This document shows positions 61,393 through 64,000 of a stretch of 64,000 nucleotides of DNA, one piece after another. Below the pieces are notes generated by a model that was not told where the DNA came from, did no database searches, and worked only from the letters and a program-made list of their open reading frames with translations. The translations under genes and the position numbers were made by a program. Numbering within the stretch: position 1 is the stretch's first letter; each line of letters starts with the position of its first letter. The stretch covers positions 2,142,312 to 2,206,311 of the forward strand of contig NC_092675.1 in assembly GCF_964355755.1 (NCBI RefSeq), read 5' to 3'. This DNA comes from Antedon mediterranea. Its lineage: Eukaryota; Echinodermata; Crinoidea; Comatulida; Antedonidae.

Positions 61393-62607
61393 TTAGCATT
61401 CAACCACAGTACTACTTTCAAGGTTTTTAACTTCATTCTTAATCTCCCTCTCTGACATAGTCAACACTCTTAGATTTTTAAACTCGTAACCAGCCTCTTT
61501 CAATGCTTTGTATCGTCTATTAAGTGTGTCCACACTGAAAGAAAACACTCTTGGCTGTTGCTGTATTTGTTGTAGAGTAAAGCCCACTTCTTGAAGCATA
61601 TCGGCTTTAGCCTGTAAAACATGTGGCTGAAAGTTTATAAACTTTGGGTATCTGGTGATTAAAGTCGCAGTGTCTGTATCATCAAGGCTAAATAAATTTT
61701 GAACGAAATCAAACTTTGCTTGAATGTAGTGAGGGTAAACACGTAGTGTTTCTGGACAGTAGCGTACCACAGTGTACAATGCTTTATCAGTGAAGCCGAG
61801 AGATACTAAAAATGCTATGTTCCTGACAATCTCCCCGGGACTCCTGATGAACACCTTTGGACTTGACATGAACATACTCCGAAGCATTTTTCTTTCAATT
61901 TCTTCATCCATTGGAAAATGCACTTTAAGAATATCAAGAATTTGAACACATACAGCTTCGACGCCGTTTCTCTTACGAGAGAAAGTACTCGGATAATAGT
62001 ATAAAATTATTGCTATTTTCTTCCTAGACACTTGAAGATTTTCGGCGTATCTCACATTGCCTTTTATAGTCTCGACAGGAACGCTGAAAAATCGAGGAGC
62101 ACGACTAATAACGTCACAGACTTGCTCATTGGTCAAACAGTATTTCTTTAGTAAGTCTACGTGATCTTTTAGATGATCTAGCGACCGTGATAAAAGCATG
62201 GGTTGTCTTGATACAATGCTCTGAATGGCTTTATCATCGAGATTAAGATTACGGAAAAAGTGAATACTGTTCTGAATTTGATTGAGGTTTTGCTTCATTG
62301 TCGTTGGGCTTTTGTCCTCAATTCGTTTTGTGTCAAACCCCAAGTCATATAGATATGCTTTGGTGGTTTCATTTTTACGTTTTTCTAAATTAGATACATC
62401 TTTGTCAGTTGAATTATTTCGTTGATAGCAAGTCCTATGACAGGACAGTAGCATTCCATTGCTGTTTAATTGTACTGAATGTGTTAAACGAATAATTATA
62501 TTTGTTCGATCACATGCAGTTACGTTCACATTTACAAAATGACAAGATAGTGTTCTTGGATGCAAGAAATGTGCCAAATTTGGCATTAACCTGAATGTTT
62601 TTGACAT
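61393..62607 (-). CDS. mitochondrial transcription termination factor family protein (MTERF1/2-like)
   Basis: A single coding exon of 404 residues. The N terminus is basic and hydroxylated without acids for the first 25 residues (MSKTFRLMPNLAHFLHPRTL), a likely mitochondrial presequence. The body is made of about 30-residue helical mTERF repeats, for example DKAIQSIVSRQPMLLSRSLD, NEQVCDVISRAPRFFSVPVE, DKALYTVVRYCPETLRVYPH, TATLITRYPKFINFQPHVLQ and LQQIQQQPRVFSFSVDTL. Proteins of this family bind mitochondrial DNA or rRNA and affect transcription or ribosome assembly. Size and an uninterrupted coding exon fit MTERF1 or MTERF2 better than MTERF3/4. The 5' leader is spliced (acceptor tttttttag before 62636) and holds a tiny uORF. 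Confidence 0.88.
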   Translation of the reverse strand: MSKTFRLMPNLAHFLHPRTLSCHFVNVNVTACDRTNIIIRLTHSVQLNSNGMLLSCHRTCYQRNNSTDKDVSNLEKRKNETTKAYLYDLGFDTKRIEDKSPTTMKQNLNQIQNSIHFFRNLNLDDKAIQSIVSRQPMLLSRSLDHLKDHVDLLKKYCLTNEQVCDVISRAPRFFSVPVETIKGNVRYAENLQVSRKKIAIILYYYPSTFSRKRNGVEAVCVQILDILKVHFPMDEEIERKMLRSMFMSSPKVFIRSPGEIVRNIAFLVSLGFTDKALYTVVRYCPETLRVYPHYIQAKFDFVQNLFSLDDTDTATLITRYPKFINFQPHVLQAKADMLQEVGFTLQQIQQQPRVFSFSVDTLNRRYKALKEAGYEFKNLRVLTMSEREIKNEVKNLESSTVVEC

Positions 62608-63636
62608 TTTTGGTTCACCACATAGTCATGGTAACTCTAAAAAAGAAAAACAGTAACATTAATAAATGAAAAGACTGTATACCATATTTATCGGAATAAA
62701 TGCCTGATTCGAGGGGAGGGTTTACTAAAAATGATGTTATATGGGGGGGGGGGGGGGTGCGTTTCTTTAATGGAGGTGTTTATTCAAAGAGGAGTATTCT
62801 TTACTCCACCACGGTGAGAATTAAGTACAAGTAACAAATTAATAACATTGTCATTGACTTTGTTATTTTAATGTTGCTGAATACAAAGTTAAACTACTAT
62901 CTAACTGTATAAAATAAAAAATATGTTTAAGGCCCTAGCCTACTAGGCTTAACATTTATAATTCACTTTATAATACTAAATAGTGCAGACAGGACCTGCT
63001 AGTACTAGCCTAGGCCTAGTCTTTTGTTGGATAGAAAACGGGCAAAAGTGCAATATTTCACCGGTAATGAACTAACCAGACGGAGTAGAGGCAGGCCTAC
63101 ACGATCGAGAGCGCTGGGGATTTCCAGGACTGGTACGGTAAAAACACTAGCTAGGCTACTGCAGATAAAACAATTAGGCTTAGGATTGTTTAGGATAAAG
63201 ATATGTATTGTAGACAAACTACTTACATTACAAATCCAATTTGGTGGTTCACATTTTTACCGTAAAACCAAAGATAGTCTAGGTAGGCCTAAACTGTCCG
63301 GCCGACTGGGGTCGTAAATTAAGGCCATGGAGCGTCATAGATGCCTTCATGTAAGTATGGTTCACCAATTAAACTATGAATCTATTGCAAGAATAGATAT
63401 ACATTTGAAAACTATTTTGTTCTTTTGTAAGTTTCCACAAGGGGTGGGTACAAAACTGCATTAGGGCCATGTTAGTATTTGTTAAAAAATAATTGATTTA
63501 CAATTATGGTCTTTCTATACAAAAGGCGTTTCATAAACTTCTGCATAAACTTTAGGTCCAAAAATCCGAGAGAGTGGTGGCGCTCTAGAAATAAACACGT
63601 CGCACAAAAACAACATAACACACAGCATGCAACAAA
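62608..63636. other. divergent promoter interval, mTERF to CEP63-like gene
   Basis: About 1 kb between two divergent start codons. It has a poly-G run near 62.74 kb and several GGCCTA motifs. A short frame MERHRCLH ends at a good donor (gtaagt at 63351) and may be a non-coding or alternative first exon, but it cannot be joined in frame to the exon at 63637. Confidence 0.5.
62615..62629 (-). promoter_or_regulatory. five-codon upstream ORF of the mTERF gene
   Basis: ATGACTATGTGGTGA (MTMW-stop) ends seven bases before the main start codon. Ribosomes that translate it would have to reinitiate almost at once, so it may reduce translation. Confidence 0.45.
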
Positions 63637-63744
63637 ATGACCAACATGATGATGTCTAAAATTGAAATAAACTTCACTCGTTTGCTTGCCCAATGTGAAG
63701 TTATGGTTTCAGAAAAGAAACAAGGAGACTGGAGATTAGAAAAG
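63637..63744 (+). CDS. first coding exon of a CEP63/DEUP1-like protein, cut by window end
   Basis: 36 codons from ATG to a gtaatt donor, preceded by a plausible acceptor (aacacacag). The segment RLLAQCEVMVSEKKQGDWRL resembles the N-terminal pattern of CEP63 and DEUP1, where a LMxQIDIMVxxKKxxW segment opens a long coiled coil. Those proteins act in centriole duplication and in deuterosome-based centriole amplification. The rest of the gene lies right of the window, so the call rests on one exon. Confidence 0.5.
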
Positions 63745-64000
63745 GTAATTTTGCCTACCGAGCCTACGCCTAACTTTACACCAGTAGTACCTAGCTAGCC
63801 CTACCTAGACTTAGGCGGCCTTAGCCTATGCCTAACCCATAATGACATAGATTGGATGGTAGCAGTGGGACGACATTTGGCGCGGCCCGAGACGGTTTGG
63901 CCCATTTAGGAGGTGTCAGCTTTACCATAATATAGGCCTACTCTACATGTATAAATAAGCCTGCTTCAATGATATGGAGTTTATGCCTATTATCTATTTC

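Noticed and set aside
63005-63317. Open frames on both strands between mTERF and the CEP63-like exon
   Set aside because: Mutually antisense, with no splice pattern or recognisable domain; likely chance in a promoter interval.

Overview
The window is AT-rich eukaryotic nuclear DNA. Its genes are split by GT-AG introns, the intergenic stretches are long, and there are many short non-autonomous mobile elements. The gene set (FEM1B, HACD3, NDUFA13, SLC16, mTERF, Patched-domain, adhesion GPCR) is that of an animal. The very frequent palindrome TAGGCCTA and the deuterostome-like proteins suggest a marine invertebrate deuterostome, most likely an echinoderm. I cannot name the class or species. No bacterial-type operon, CRISPR array, phage or replication origin is present.

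Layout from left to right. At 8-542 (+) is the last exon of an adhesion-type GPCR. At 5.8-16.1 kb (+) is an 11-exon single-pass receptor-like protein with fibronectin III-like domains; its introns hold a minisatellite, a recent tandem duplication, a 765-bp inverted-repeat transposon and a tRNA-like gene. At 21.8-23.5 kb (-) is a four-pass membrane protein resembling TMEM221. At 28.1-33.6 kb (-) is an 11-exon HACD3, head to head with intronless FEM1B at 34.0-35.9 kb (+). At 38.06 kb (-) is an orphan terminal-exon candidate. At 40.4-43.5 kb (-) is a two-exon Patched-domain protein. At 46.9-47.7 kb is a dead LINE fragment. At 48.5-51.7 kb (+) is a six-exon monocarboxylate transporter, followed closely by four-exon NDUFA13 at 51.9-53.6 kb (+). 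At 55.4-59.1 kb (-) is a SAXO5/TEX45-like axonemal protein, at 61.4-62.6 kb (-) a single-coding-exon mTERF protein, and at 63.64 kb (+) the first coding exon of a CEP63/DEUP1-like protein that runs off the window.

The genes do not form one pathway. They are a mix of mitochondrial (NDUFA13, mTERF), ER lipid (HACD3), ubiquitin-ligase (FEM1B), membrane and ciliary/centriolar functions. The best candidates for new biology lie in the non-coding DNA. One is a MITE family with eight copies, four of them in HACD3 introns, most carrying perfect CArG (SRF-type) boxes. Another is a comparison of related element ends in which the GGCCTA hexamer is present in some and absent in others at the same TA. Splice sites and exon ends were read by eye and checked only for reading-frame continuity; family names come from remembered family patterns, not searches.
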